Below, one piece after another: positions 24,340-34,040 of a DNA stretch of 64,000 nucleotides. Position 1 is the first letter of the stretch. Each line of letters begins with the position of its first letter. The position numbers were made by a program, and so were the translations under genes. Source of the DNA: Rhizobium album (GTDB taxonomy: Bacteria; Pseudomonadota; Alphaproteobacteria; Rhizobiales; Rhizobiaceae); contig NZ_QFBC01000002.1 of assembly GCF_003122325.1 (NCBI RefSeq), positions 772,258-836,257 on the forward strand, in the 5' to 3' direction. The notes under the pieces were generated by a model that saw only the letters and a list, made by a program, of their open reading frames with translations, was not told the origin of the DNA and ran no database searches.

Positions 24340-26232
24340 ATGAATTCAGGGGCAGATCTGTTGCGCATCGAGCAACTGGGCATCGCCTTCAAAATGATGG
24401 GTGGCCAGTTGGAAGCGGTTCGTAACGCCAGCTTGCGCGTTCTGCCTGGCAAAGTGACGGCGCTGGTCGGCGAATCCGGCTCCGGCAAATCGGTGATCAG
24501 CCAGGCGGTGATGGGCATCCTGCCGAATACCGCCTCCGCCACCGGCCGTATCCTGTTCTGCGATCCCGAAAATCCCGGCAATCCGATCGACATCCTGTCC
24601 CTGCCGCGCGACGGCAAGGCGATCCGCGACCTGCGCGGTCGCCGGCTCGGCAAGATCTTTCAGGAGCCGATGACCTCGCTTTCGCCGTTGCACACGATCG
24701 GCAACCAGGTCGGCGAGGCTTTGCGCATCCACGAACCGGTCAGCAAGGCGGAAACGCGCGACCGTGTCGAGGAGATGCTGGGCCTGGTGGGTTTTGCCAA
24801 TCCTGCCCGCACCCGCGAGATGTATCCCTTCGAGCTTTCGGGCGGCATGCGGCAGCGCACCATGATCGCCATGGCGCTGATCTGCCGCCCCTCCCTGCTG
24901 ATTGCGGACGAACCGACCACCGCGCTCGACGTCACCATCCAGGCGCAGATCCTCCAGCTTTTGCGCGAGTTGCAGGCCAAGCTTAACATGGCGATGCTGC
25001 TGATCACCCACGACCTCGGCGTCGTGGCCAACGTCGCCGACGAGGTGGTGGTGATCTATCGCGGCGAGATCATGGAGGCGGGGCCGGTCGAAACGATCTT
25101 CCGCCGGCCGGCGCATCCCTATCTCAAGGGGCTGATGGCGGCCGTGCCGCATTTCGACATGAAACCCGGCGAGCGACTGAAGGCGCTGCGGGAAATTCCC
25201 GTCAATGCCGACACGCTGATCGGCAAACGGAAGCAGGAGAGGCAAGGACCCGAGATCCTCCTCTCCGTGCGCAACGTCATAAAGACTTACGGCACGCGCA
25301 AATCCAGCTGGTTCGGGAAAAACACCGCCGCCGGCGTACGTGCCGTCGATGACGTCAGCTTCGACGTGCGTCGCGGCGAATGTCTCGGCATCGTCGGTGA
25401 AAGCGGCTGCGGCAAGAGCACGCTGAGCAAGATCGTCATGCGGGCGGTAACGCCGGATTCCGGCTCCGTCACCTATTTCGACCGCGACGGCAAGGCGATT
25501 GACGTGCTGTCGTCCGAGGGCAACGACCTCAAGACCCTGCGCACCAAGATCCAGATGGTCTTCCAGGACCCTGTGTCTTCGCTGTCGCCGCGCATGACCA
25601 TCCAGAATATCCTGAGCGAACCGCTGGAAATCCACGATCGCGGCTCGGCGCAGGAGCGCAAGGAAAAGGTGTTGCGCCTGGTCCAGGCGATCGGCCTCGA
25701 CCAGAGCGCGCTGAACCGCTACCCGCACAGCTTTTCCGGCGGCCAGCGCCAGCGCATCGGCATCGCCCGCGCCCTGGCGCTCGGACCGGACCTGATGATC
25801 TGCGACGAGCCGGTCTCGGCGCTCGACGTGTCGGTGCAGGCCCAGATCCTCAACCTTCTCAAGGATCTGCAGAAAGAATTGGGCCTCACCTACTTCTTCA
25901 TTTCCCACAATCTCGCCGTGGTCGACTACATGGCCGACCGCATCGCGGTGATGTGCGGCGGTCGCATCGTCGAGCTTGCGCCGCGCGAGACGCTGATGCG
26001 CTCGCCCGTGCACCCCTACACCAAGGCCCTGCTGGCCGCCGTTCCCTTCCCCGATCTCGACCGGCCGCTGGATTTCGCCGCCGTGCAGGCCTGCGGCGCG
26101 ACGGGAACGGCAAGCTGGGCTGCGCAGTTTCGCGCCGATAACGATGACAACGCGCTGGCGGCGGCGGATCTCGGCGGCGGGCATATCGTCCTGGCGCGCC
26201 GGAACGCCGATGTCAGGGAATTGCAGCCATGA
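24340..26232 (+). CDS. Oligopeptide-type ABC transporter, fused dual ATP-binding protein (YejF/GsiA-like)
   Basis: The 630-residue protein carries two complete ATPase domains. The first has GESGSGKSVIS, FQEPMTSLSPL, LSGGMRQR and LLIADEPTTALD; the second has GESGCGKSTLS, FQDPVSSLSPR, FSGGQRQR and LMICDEPVSALD. Each is followed by the oligopeptide-family C-terminal segment (AHPYLKGLMAAVP, VHPYTKALLAAVP). It powers import by the two permeases downstream. A 148-base gap after the lyase gene contains a TTGACT-like -35 at 24215 but no convincing -10, so the unit may be co-transcribed with the cyclase and lyase. It ends overlapping the binding-protein gene as ATGA. Confidence 0.92.
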   Translation: MNSGADLLRIEQLGIAFKMMGGQLEAVRNASLRVLPGKVTALVGESGSGKSVISQAVMGILPNTASATGRILFCDPENPGNPIDILSLPRDGKAIRDLRGRRLGKIFQEPMTSLSPLHTIGNQVGEALRIHEPVSKAETRDRVEEMLGLVGFANPARTREMYPFELSGGMRQRTMIAMALICRPSLLIADEPTTALDVTIQAQILQLLRELQAKLNMAMLLITHDLGVVANVADEVVVIYRGEIMEAGPVETIFRRPAHPYLKGLMAAVPHFDMKPGERLKALREIPVNADTLIGKRKQERQGPEILLSVRNVIKTYGTRKSSWFGKNTAAGVRAVDDVSFDVRRGECLGIVGESGCGKSTLSKIVMRAVTPDSGSVTYFDRDGKAIDVLSSEGNDLKTLRTKIQMVFQDPVSSLSPRMTIQNILSEPLEIHDRGSAQERKEKVLRLVQAIGLDQSALNRYPHSFSGGQRQRIGIARALALGPDLMICDEPVSALDVSVQAQILNLLKDLQKELGLTYFFISHNLAVVDYMADRIAVMCGGRIVELAPRETLMRSPVHPYTKALLAAVPFPDLDRPLDFAAVQACGATGTASWAAQFRADNDDNALAAADLGGGHIVLARRNADVRELQP

Positions 26233-28133
26233 TCCGGCGCAGAACGCTCCTGGCAATGCTTGCCTCGACGGCCATTCCGGCCACAGCCGCAGCACGTCGC
26301 CTCGAACCCGATTTCTTGGTCCCGCTGATGAATGCCGGCAAGCTGCCGACCGCGGCCGGGCGCCTGCCAAAGAACCCGCGGGTCGTGGACCTCGCCGCCA
26401 TGGGCCGGGACGTCGGCAAATATGGCGGCACCGCGCGCATGCTGATCGGCAGCGCCAAGGACATCCGCCTGATGACCATTTGCGGTTATGCCCGGCTCGT
26501 CGGCTACGACGACAAGCTCGATCTTTCCGCCGATATCCTCGAAAGCTACGAGCATGTCGATGAAAAGGTCTTCACCTTCAAGATCCGTGCAGGCCACCGC
26601 TGGTCGGACGGCCGGCTCTTCACCGCGGAAGATTTCCGCTATTGCTGGGAGGACGTCATCCTCGACGAGAACCTGCGCAAGGGCGGGTTGCCGACCGATC
26701 TTCTGGTCGACGGCAAGCCGCCGCGCTTCGAGGTGATCGACGAGCTGACGGTGCGCTACAGCTGGGACGGTCCCAACCCGGATTTCCTGCCGCGCCTGGC
26801 CGCGCCGCAGCCGCTGACCATCGTCATGCCGGCGCATTACATGCAGCAGTTCCACCAGAAGTACCAGAACGCCAACCGCCTGGCCGGCCTGATGAAGGAA
26901 CAGCGCACCAAGAGCTGGGTCGACCTGCACATCAAGATGTCGCGCAGCTACCGGCCGGAAAACCCCGAGCTGCCGACGCTCGACCCCTGGCGCAACACCA
27001 CGAAGCCGCCAGCCGAACAATTCGTGTTCGAGCGCAATCCCTATTTCCACCGCGTCGACCAGAACGGCACGCAGCTGCCCTATATCGATCGTTTCCTGCT
27101 CAACGTCAGCTCGTCCTCGATCATCACCGCCAAGGCCTGCACCGGCGAAAGCGACCTGCAGGCGACCGGCATCGATTTTGCCGATTACGCCTTCCTCAAG
27201 GATGCCGAGAAACGCTATCCGGTGAAGGTCGGCCTGTGGAAAGCGACGCGCGGCTCGAAGATCGCGCTGCTGCCCAACCTCAATTATGGCGACGAAACCT
27301 GGCGGGGCTTGCTGCAGGATGCGCGTTTCCGCCGGGCGCTGTCGCTTGCCATCGACCGCGAGGAAATCAACAAGGTGGTGTTCTACGGGCTCGCCAGGCC
27401 GAGCAGCGACACGATCCTGCCCGACAGCCCGCTGTACAAACCGGAATATGCCGCCGCGTGGAGCAGCCACGATCCCGATGCCGCCAACAGGCTGCTGGAC
27501 GAACTCGGCCTGCAGAACCGCGACAGCGACGGCATCCGGCTGCTGCCGGACGGGCGGGAGGCACAGATCGTCGTCGAGACCGCCGGCGAAAGTACGCTCG
27601 ACACCGACGTGCTGGAACTGATCACCGACCATTGGCGCAAGATCGGCATTTCGCTGTTCATCCGCACCTCGCAGCGCGACGTCTTCCGCTCGCGCACCAT
27701 GGGCGGCCAGATCATGATGACCATGTGGCCCGGCCTCGAAAACGGCGTACCCACCCGCGACATGAACCCCAGCCAGCTGGCGCCGACCACCGACGACCAG
27801 CTGCAATGGCCGGTCTGGGGCATGCATTACCTGTCCAACGGCCAGAAGGGCCATGCGCCCGAGGTTGCCGAGGCCGCCCGGCTCGTCGAGCTCCTGAAGA
27901 GCTGGTATCACGCCCGCACGCCGGAAGAACGCACCGACATCTGGGGCGAGATGCTGGCGATCTATACCGACCAGGTCTTCTCCATCGGCATCGTCAACCA
28001 GACGCTGCAGCCGATCCTGCGCTCGGCGCATATGCGCAACGTGCCCGAGCGCGGCCTCTACGGTTTCGATCCCACCTGCTACCTCGGTGTCTACATGCCC
28101 GATACGTTCTGGTACGGCGAGGATATCGCCTGA
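26229..28133 (+). CDS. ABC transporter substrate-binding protein, family 5 (oligopeptide/oligosaccharide type)
   Basis: The 634-residue protein has the large family 5 fold: YEHVDEKVFTFKIRAGHRWSDG, FTAEDFRYCWED, then RRALSLAIDREEINKVVFYG and LLDELGLQNRDSDGIR. The N-terminus has three arginines before a hydrophobic run (MIRRRTLLAMLASTAIPATA), compatible with Tat or Sec export. Length is above the 520-550 of peptide binders and closer to members that bind oligosaccharides or plant compounds. Because the gene continues into glycosyltransferases and follows a lyase, the ligand may be a glycan fragment released by the lyase; this is inference. Confidence 0.88.
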   Translation: MIRRRTLLAMLASTAIPATAAARRLEPDFLVPLMNAGKLPTAAGRLPKNPRVVDLAAMGRDVGKYGGTARMLIGSAKDIRLMTICGYARLVGYDDKLDLSADILESYEHVDEKVFTFKIRAGHRWSDGRLFTAEDFRYCWEDVILDENLRKGGLPTDLLVDGKPPRFEVIDELTVRYSWDGPNPDFLPRLAAPQPLTIVMPAHYMQQFHQKYQNANRLAGLMKEQRTKSWVDLHIKMSRSYRPENPELPTLDPWRNTTKPPAEQFVFERNPYFHRVDQNGTQLPYIDRFLLNVSSSSIITAKACTGESDLQATGIDFADYAFLKDAEKRYPVKVGLWKATRGSKIALLPNLNYGDETWRGLLQDARFRRALSLAIDREEINKVVFYGLARPSSDTILPDSPLYKPEYAAAWSSHDPDAANRLLDELGLQNRDSDGIRLLPDGREAQIVVETAGESTLDTDVLELITDHWRKIGISLFIRTSQRDVFRSRTMGGQIMMTMWPGLENGVPTRDMNPSQLAPTTDDQLQWPVWGMHYLSNGQKGHAPEVAEAARLVELLKSWYHARTPEERTDIWGEMLAIYTDQVFSIGIVNQTLQPILRSAHMRNVPERGLYGFDPTCYLGVYMPDTFWYGEDIA

Positions 28134-29134
28134 TGATGATGCGATACATCCTGTGGCGCATCGCCGCGATGATCCCGACGTTGCTGATCATCTCGGCGCT
28201 GATCTTCACCATCATCGAACTGCCGCCGGGCGACTATTTCGAGAGCTACATCTCCGAACTGCAGGCGCAGGGCGAAGGCGTGGACATGCAGGAAATCGAA
28301 GAGCTCAGGGCGCAGTACGGTTTCGACAAACCGCCGATCCTGCGCTATTTCCACTGGGTCGGTGGCATGCTGACCGGCGATTTCGGCTATTCCTTCGAAT
28401 ACCAGCTGCCCGTCAACGAAGTGGTCGGCGACCGCCTGTGGTTGACGATCCTCGTCTCCTTCTGCACCATCCTCGTCACCTGGCTGGTAGCGTTTCCCAT
28501 CGGCATCTATTCGGCGACCCATCAATATAGCTGGGGAGACTACGGCCTGACCTTCCTCGGCCTGCTCGGCATCGCCATCCCCAACTTCACGCTGGCGCTG
28601 ATCCTGATGTATTTCGCCAACATCTGGTTCGGCATCTCGATCGGCCACCTGATGGACCAGAAATTCCTTGGCGAGCCGATGAGCTGGGAAAAGGCGAAGT
28701 CGATCCTGGAACATCTCTGGATTCCGGTGATCATCGTCGGCACCGCCGGCACGGCCGGCATGATCCGGCGCCTGCGCGCCAACCTTCTCGACGAGTTGCA
28801 GAAGCAATATGTCGTCACCGCCCGCGCCAAGGGGCTGCATCCCTTCCGGGCGCTCATCAAATATCCGCTGCGCATGTCGCTGAATTTCTTCGTCGCCGAT
28901 ATCGGCTCGATCCTGCCGCAGATCATCTCCGGCGCCGAAATCACCGCCATCGTGCTGTCGCTGGAAACGACGGGGCCGATGCTCATCAAGGCGTTGCAAA
29001 GCCAGGATATGTATCTGGCGGGCTCGTTCCTGATGTTCCTCGCCTTCCTGACGGTGATCGGCATGCTAATATCGGACATCGCGCTCGCCTTTCTCGATCC
29101 GCGCATCCGGCTTCAGGGTGGGAGTGCCAAGTGA
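28133..29134 (+). CDS. ABC transporter permease (DppB/OppB type)
   Basis: The 333-residue permease begins MMMRYILWRIAAMIPTLLI, with three consecutive in-frame ATGs overlapping the binding-protein stop. It has about six membrane helices and the family coupling loop (VTARAKGLHPFRALIKYPLR). A periplasmic loop after helix 1 contains GDYFESYISELQAQGEG, and QYGFDKPPILRYFHWVGGM follows, both typical. It forms the channel with the OppC-type protein encoded next. Confidence 0.92.
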   Translation: MMMRYILWRIAAMIPTLLIISALIFTIIELPPGDYFESYISELQAQGEGVDMQEIEELRAQYGFDKPPILRYFHWVGGMLTGDFGYSFEYQLPVNEVVGDRLWLTILVSFCTILVTWLVAFPIGIYSATHQYSWGDYGLTFLGLLGIAIPNFTLALILMYFANIWFGISIGHLMDQKFLGEPMSWEKAKSILEHLWIPVIIVGTAGTAGMIRRLRANLLDELQKQYVVTARAKGLHPFRALIKYPLRMSLNFFVADIGSILPQIISGAEITAIVLSLETTGPMLIKALQSQDMYLAGSFLMFLAFLTVIGMLISDIALAFLDPRIRLQGGSAK

Positions 29135-30309
29135 CGTCATCGCCTCTTCCCGAATCCGGCGCGCCGCTGGCGCATTTCGTCTCCACCGCGCCTTTCGACC
29201 CCTATGCGCTCAAGGAGATGACGCCGGCGCAGATCCGCGTCAACAGCGCCTCGCAGCTGCGTCTGATGTGGTGGAAATTCAAGCGGCACAAGCTGGCGCT
29301 TGCCTCCGGCATCTTCCTCGCCGTGCTCTACCTGATGATCCTCGTCAGCGAGTTCCTGGCGCCCTACAACCTGCACAGCCGCAATGTCGATTTCATCCAT
29401 GCGCCGCCGCAAGGCATCCATCTCTTCCATGACGGCACCTTCGTCGGCCCGTTCGTCTACGGGCGGGAAATGACGCTGGACATGGATACGCTGCGGCGCG
29501 TCTACACCGAAAAACCCGACGACATCGAACCGCTGCGTTTCTTCTGCAGCGGCGATCCCTACCGGTTCTGGGGCCTGTTCGATGCCAGCACGCATTTCGT
29601 CTGTCCGGCCAAGGACGGGCAGTTCTTCCTGCTCGGCACCGACCGGCTCGGCCGCGACGTGCTGTCGCGCATCATCTACGGCGCCCGCATCTCGCTGACC
29701 ATCGGCCTGCTCGGCATCACCGTCAGCTTCATCCTCGGCATCGTCATCGGCGGGCTGGCCGGTTATCACGGCGGCATTTTCGACCTCGTGGCGCAGCGCA
29801 TCATCGAGGTGCTGCAGTCGATCCCGAGCATTCCGCTGTGGATGGCGCTGGCGGCAATCATGCCGGTGACCTGGAGCCCGATCCTCATCTATCTCGGCAT
29901 CACCCTCATCCTCGGCCTGCTCGACTGGACGGGACTTGCCCGCGCCGTACGGTCAAAACTCCTGTCGCTGCGCGAAGAGGATTACGTGCTGGCGGCGCAG
30001 CTGATGGGGGCGAAGTCGAGCCGCATCATCGGCCGCCACCTGGTGCCCGGATTCATGTCCCATCTCATTGCCACCGCGACCATATCGATCCCCGGAATGA
30101 TTCTCGGCGAGACGGCGCTCAGCTTCCTCGGCCTCGGCCTGCGGCCGCCGATCACCAGCTGGGGCATTCTTCTCACCGAAGCCAGGAGCGTGAGCGTCAT
30201 CGCCTTCTATCCCTGGCTTTTGTTCCCGACCATTCCTGTGATCCTGGTGATACTGGCATTCAATTTTCTGGGAGACGGCTTGCGCGACGCGGCCGATCCG
30301 TACAAGTAA
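29131..30309 (+). CDS. ABC transporter permease (DppC/OppC type)
   Basis: The 392-residue permease starts at a GTG overlapping the previous stop (GTGA). The N-terminal tail is long (about 50 residues) before helix 1 (LASGIFLAVLYLMILVSEF). A large periplasmic insert (residues about 85-160, with two Cys) precedes the LGTDRLGRDVLSRIIYGARISL motif of the family. The coupling loop is AQLMGAKSSRIIGRHLVPG. The insert makes it larger than peptide OppC proteins, again pointing to a special ligand. It is the last importer gene; the first glycosyltransferase follows after 70 bases with no visible terminator. Confidence 0.92.
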   Translation: MTSSPLPESGAPLAHFVSTAPFDPYALKEMTPAQIRVNSASQLRLMWWKFKRHKLALASGIFLAVLYLMILVSEFLAPYNLHSRNVDFIHAPPQGIHLFHDGTFVGPFVYGREMTLDMDTLRRVYTEKPDDIEPLRFFCSGDPYRFWGLFDASTHFVCPAKDGQFFLLGTDRLGRDVLSRIIYGARISLTIGLLGITVSFILGIVIGGLAGYHGGIFDLVAQRIIEVLQSIPSIPLWMALAAIMPVTWSPILIYLGITLILGLLDWTGLARAVRSKLLSLREEDYVLAAQLMGAKSSRIIGRHLVPGFMSHLIATATISIPGMILGETALSFLGLGLRPPITSWGILLTEARSVSVIAFYPWLLFPTIPVILVILAFNFLGDGLRDAADPYK

Positions 30310-30379
30310 CGGATTCGACGATGAACAGCACCTGTAACCGTAAAGCTGGTCCGGACGGGGCCGATTGGAAGGTCAGCGC

Positions 30380-31591
30380 ATGATGCGCCGTTTCGAAGAT
30401 GCCCGCATCCTGATGTATAGCCATGACACGTTCGGGCTCGGTCACCTCAGGCGCTGCCGCACGATCGCCCATTCCCTTGTCGAGGATTATCGCGGGCTCA
30501 ACATCCTGATCATCTCGGGGGCGACGATCGCCGGCGCCTTCGATTATCGCGCCCGCGTCGACTTCGTGAAGATCCCGAGTGTCATCAAGCTCCGCAACGG
30601 CGAATATACCTCGCTGGAAAAACATATCGACCTGCATGAAACGCTGAAGATGCGCCAGTCGATCATCCGCCATACGGCGGAGACCTTCGAACCCGACATC
30701 TTCATCGTCGACAAGGAGCCGATGGGCCTGCGCGGCGAAGTCGAGGAAACGCTCGCTTATCTCAAGACTCGCGGCACGACGCTGGTTCTCGGCCTGCGCG
30801 AGGTCATGGATGCGCCGCACCTGCTCGACGCCGAATGGAAGCGCAACGACGTGATGCGCAAGATCGGGCAATATTACGATCGCATCTGGGTCTACGGCCC
30901 GCCGGATTTCTACGATCCGCTGGTCGGGCTCGACGTGCCTCCCGCCGTGCGCTCGAAAATGGATTTCGTCGGCTTCCTGCAGCGCAGCGTTTCGCATGAC
31001 CATGGCGACGACCATCGGCCGAGCGGCGACTACATTCTCGTCACCACCGGCGGCGGCGGCGACGGTGCCGAACTGATCCATGACGTCATCCATGCCTACC
31101 AGCAGGACCCGACGCTGACCCACCGCGCCCTGATGGTGCTCGGTCCCTACATGCCTGCCAAGCAGCGCCGCAAGCTGGTGCGCAAAGGTTCGAAGATCCC
31201 CTATATCGAAGTGATCGAGTTCGACAACCGCATGGAGGAACTGATCGCCGGCGCCAAGGCGGTCGTCGCCATGGGCGGTTACAACACCTATTGCGAGATC
31301 CTATCCTTCGACAAGCCGGCGCTGATCGTGCCACGCATCGTGCCGCGCCAGGAACAGCTGATCCGGGCGCAGCGCGCCGCCGAACTCGGGCTGATCGACA
31401 TGCTGCTGCCGGAGGAATCCGCCGATCCGCTGCGGTTTGCCGCGGCGCTGAAAGCCCTGCCCTCACGCAACCCGCCCTCGGTGAACGCCAAGGGCTTGCG
31501 CTTGGAAGGGTTGCCGAATATCTCGCGCATCGTCGGAGACTGGATCGACGGCCGCGGCGGCAAGGAGCCGCTGCGCGTGATCAAGAGATAG
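30380..31591 (+). CDS. Glycosyltransferase, COG4671/MurG-like (GT-B)
   Basis: The 403-residue protein belongs to the predicted glycosyltransferase group COG4671: N-terminal MYSHDTFGLGHLRRCRTIAHSL (the Gly-Leu-Gly-His-Leu acceptor-loop motif), middle GDYILVTTGGGGDGAELI, and the C-terminal donor-binding AKAVVAMGGYNTYCEILSFDKPALIVPR with RQEQLIRAQ. No membrane helix is seen, so it likely acts on the inner face of the membrane. GGAAGG lies 7 bases before ATG 30380. Sugar specificity is unknown. It stands directly behind an importer operon, which is unusual for a polymer-building enzyme. Confidence 0.82.
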   Translation: MMRRFEDARILMYSHDTFGLGHLRRCRTIAHSLVEDYRGLNILIISGATIAGAFDYRARVDFVKIPSVIKLRNGEYTSLEKHIDLHETLKMRQSIIRHTAETFEPDIFIVDKEPMGLRGEVEETLAYLKTRGTTLVLGLREVMDAPHLLDAEWKRNDVMRKIGQYYDRIWVYGPPDFYDPLVGLDVPPAVRSKMDFVGFLQRSVSHDHGDDHRPSGDYILVTTGGGGDGAELIHDVIHAYQQDPTLTHRALMVLGPYMPAKQRRKLVRKGSKIPYIEVIEFDNRMEELIAGAKAVVAMGGYNTYCEILSFDKPALIVPRIVPRQEQLIRAQRAAELGLIDMLLPEESADPLRFAAALKALPSRNPPSVNAKGLRLEGLPNISRIVGDWIDGRGGKEPLRVIKR

Positions 31592-31600
31592 GCAGAGCGC

Positions 31601-32845
31601 TTGCCGGACAACAGGAAAATCGTCGTCGTCCTGAAGGGATATCCGCGGCTCTCGGAAACCTTCATCGCCCAGGAACTGCTCGGCCTCGAACAGGCCGGCT
31701 TCGACCTGACGCTGGTGGCGCTACGCCGGCCGACGGACAAGAAGCGGCACCCCGTGCACGACGAGATCCGCGCACCGGTCCACTACCTGCCGGAATATCT
31801 CCACGAGGAGCCGCTCAGGGTTTTCCGCTCCTGGCTGAAGGCGCGCAAGCTGCCCGGCTTCAAGGCCGCCTTCTCCGCCTTTCTCGCCGACCTCCGGCGC
31901 GACTTCACCCGCAACCGCTTCCGACGCCTGGGGCAGGCCGCCGTGCTAGCGGCGGAATGGCCGCAGGGCGGTGCCTGGCTGCACGCGCATTTCATCCACA
32001 CGCCGGCCTCCGTCGCCCGTTACGCCAGCCTGATGACCGGCACGCCGTGGACCTGCTCGGCGCATGCCAAGGACATCTGGACCTCGGAGAGCTGGGAGCT
32101 TGCCAGCAAGCTCGAAAGCACCCGCTGGACCGTGACCTGCACGCATACCGGCTTCGACCATCTGAGAAAGCTGGCGGGTGGCAAGGACAATGTGCATCTC
32201 AGCTATCATGGCCTCGACCTCACCCGCTTCGCCCCGTTCGAGGGAGCGCGGCCACCGCATGACGGCAGCAACGCCGCCGAAACCGTGACGATCCTCAGCG
32301 TCGGACGGGCCGTCGAGAAAAAGGGTTACGACGTGCTGCTGCGGGCGCTTGCCCTCTTGCCCGGCAGTTTGCATTGGCGCTTCGAGCATATCGGCAGCGG
32401 TCCCGAAATCGCCACGCTGAAGGCGCTGGCATCCGAACTGGGAATCGAGGCGCGCATTGCCTGGCGAGGCGCGCTCGACCAGAAGGATGTGCTCGACGCC
32501 TATCGCAGAAGCGATATCTTCGCGCTTGCCTGCCGCATCACCGCCGACGGCGACCGGGACGGATTGCCGAACGTGCTGGTCGAGGCGTCGAGCCAGCGGC
32601 TGGTCTGCGTTTCGACAGCGATTTCAGGGGTTCCCGAACTGCTGCGCGATGGAGAAAACGGGCTTCTTGTGCCCCCCGACAATCCGCAGGAACTGGCATA
32701 CGCATTGGAAAGGTTGATCATCGCACCCGGCTTGCGCGCCCGGCTTGCCGATGCCACCGAAGAACGCGTCCGCACGCATTTCGACAACAAGGTCAGCATC
32801 CGGCAACTGACGGCGCTGTTCGAGCAGGAATGGCGGCAAACATGA
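31601..32845 (+). CDS. Glycosyltransferase family 4
   Basis: The 414-residue GT-B enzyme starts at a TTG 9 bases after the preceding stop. N-terminal GYPRLSETFIAQELLGLEQAGFDL is the pattern of the colanic-acid/exopolysaccharide GT4 group; HAHFIHTPASVARYASLMTG and SAHAKDIW follow. The donor site contains ILSVGRAVEKKGYDVLLRAL and the EX7E-type DGLPNVLVEASSQRLVCVST. It would transfer a hexose from a nucleotide sugar during assembly of a surface glycan. It overlaps the next glycosyltransferase by 4 bases. Confidence 0.88.
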   Translation: MPDNRKIVVVLKGYPRLSETFIAQELLGLEQAGFDLTLVALRRPTDKKRHPVHDEIRAPVHYLPEYLHEEPLRVFRSWLKARKLPGFKAAFSAFLADLRRDFTRNRFRRLGQAAVLAAEWPQGGAWLHAHFIHTPASVARYASLMTGTPWTCSAHAKDIWTSESWELASKLESTRWTVTCTHTGFDHLRKLAGGKDNVHLSYHGLDLTRFAPFEGARPPHDGSNAAETVTILSVGRAVEKKGYDVLLRALALLPGSLHWRFEHIGSGPEIATLKALASELGIEARIAWRGALDQKDVLDAYRRSDIFALACRITADGDRDGLPNVLVEASSQRLVCVSTAISGVPELLRDGENGLLVPPDNPQELAYALERLIIAPGLRARLADATEERVRTHFDNKVSIRQLTALFEQEWRQT

Positions 32846-34014
32846 CCCACGATACGGTCCGCCGCGCACCGCGGGTCTTCTTCTACGTCCAGCATCTGCT
32901 GGGCATCGGCCATCTCGCCAGGGCGAGCCGCATTGCGCGTGCGCTCGGCGAGGATGGTTTCGCGGTGACGATGGTGACCGGCGGCACGCCGGTTGCCGGT
33001 TTTCCCGGTCCCGGCATGCGCCACGTCGCCCTGCCGACCATCGTTGCCGGCGACGCCGGTTTCTCCGGCATCGCCGATGCCGAAGGCCGGCCGGTCGATG
33101 ATGCGTTCAAGGCTCGCCGCACGCAGATGCTGCTCGATGCCTTCCAGGAAACCGCTCCCGATATCGTCGTCATCGAGGCCTTTCCGTTCGGCCGACGGCA
33201 GGTGCGTTTCGAGCTGCTGCCGCTGCTTGCGGCAATCGAGGCCATGAATCCGCGCCCCCGCGTCGTCACCTCGCTGCGCGACATCCTTCAGGAGCGCTCC
33301 AAGCCCGGCCGCGACGAAGAAACCGTCGCGCTGGTCAAGGCGCATTTCGACCGCGTGCTGGTGCATGGCGATCCCTCCTTCGCCCGCATCGAGGAAACCT
33401 TTCCGCTCGCCGGCGAGATCGCCGACCGGATCGTCTATACCGGCATCGTCGCCGCGCCGCCGCCGGCGCCTCCGACTGAAACCTTCGACATCGTCGTGTC
33501 CGCCGGTGGCGGTGCCGTCGGCCGCGACGTGATCCGTGCCGCCTGCGATGCCGCCCGCGCCATTCCCGAAGTCGGCTCCTGGTGTCTGATCACCGGGCCG
33601 AACCTGCCGCAGGCGGATTTTGACGCGCTGGCGGCAGAAGCGCCGGCTGGCGTCAGCCTCGTGCGGTTCCGCCAGGATTTCGCCAGCCTGCTCGCCGGCG
33701 CGAAACTCTCGGTGTCGCAGGCCGGTTACAACACGGTCTGCGACATTCTTCGCGCCGGATGCCGGTCCCTGCTGGTGCCGTTCACGGCCGGCGGCGAGAC
33801 CGAACAGCCGGTGCGCGCACGCCGTCTCGAAGCGATGAACATCGCATCGGTGCTGACCGAAGCCGATCTGACGGCCGCATCGATGACGCAAAAGATCCGG
33901 GAAGCCCTGTCGCGGCCAAAACCGCCGGCCTATGCGCTGGATCTGGATGGTGCGCAACGCTCCGCAGCTGTTCTGCGCTCCCTCCTCCCTGCGCCGATCC
34001 TTCCATCGGAATAA
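32842..34014 (+). CDS. Glycosyltransferase, MurG-like (GT28 C-terminal type)
   Basis: The 390-residue protein is a diverged relative of the one at 30380: FFYVQHLLGIGHLARASRIARAL at the N-terminus, VVSAGGGAVGRDVIRAACDA in the middle, and AKLSVSQAGYNTVCDILRAGCRSLLVPF with EQPVRARRLEAMNIA in the donor-binding half. The ATG overlaps the GT4 stop (ATGA). It closes this transcription unit: its stop codon lies inside the strong hairpin at 34010. Linkage and sugar cannot be inferred. Confidence 0.83.
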   Translation: MTHDTVRRAPRVFFYVQHLLGIGHLARASRIARALGEDGFAVTMVTGGTPVAGFPGPGMRHVALPTIVAGDAGFSGIADAEGRPVDDAFKARRTQMLLDAFQETAPDIVVIEAFPFGRRQVRFELLPLLAAIEAMNPRPRVVTSLRDILQERSKPGRDEETVALVKAHFDRVLVHGDPSFARIEETFPLAGEIADRIVYTGIVAAPPPAPPTETFDIVVSAGGGAVGRDVIRAACDAARAIPEVGSWCLITGPNLPQADFDALAAEAPAGVSLVRFRQDFASLLAGAKLSVSQAGYNTVCDILRAGCRSLLVPFTAGGETEQPVRARRLEAMNIASVLTEADLTAASMTQKIREALSRPKPPAYALDLDGAQRSAAVLRSLLPAPILPSE

Positions 34015-34040
34015 AAACGGAGGATATCTCCGTTTTTATT
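34010..34040. terminator. Strong bidirectional intrinsic terminator
   Basis: A perfect 13-bp inverted repeat (AATAAAAACGGAG and CTCCGTTTTTATT, 5-base loop) ends in a T-run in both directions. It includes the stop codon of the MurG-like gene, so the importer-glycosyltransferase unit ends here and the ABC-like gene at 34316 needs its own promoter. Confidence 0.85.

Noticed and set aside
26642..28132. Long rightward frame joined to the start of the first Opp permease
   Set aside because: It runs antiparallel in codon phase to the real binding-protein gene and is Arg/Ala-rich low-complexity; the permease begins at the ATG cluster at 28133.
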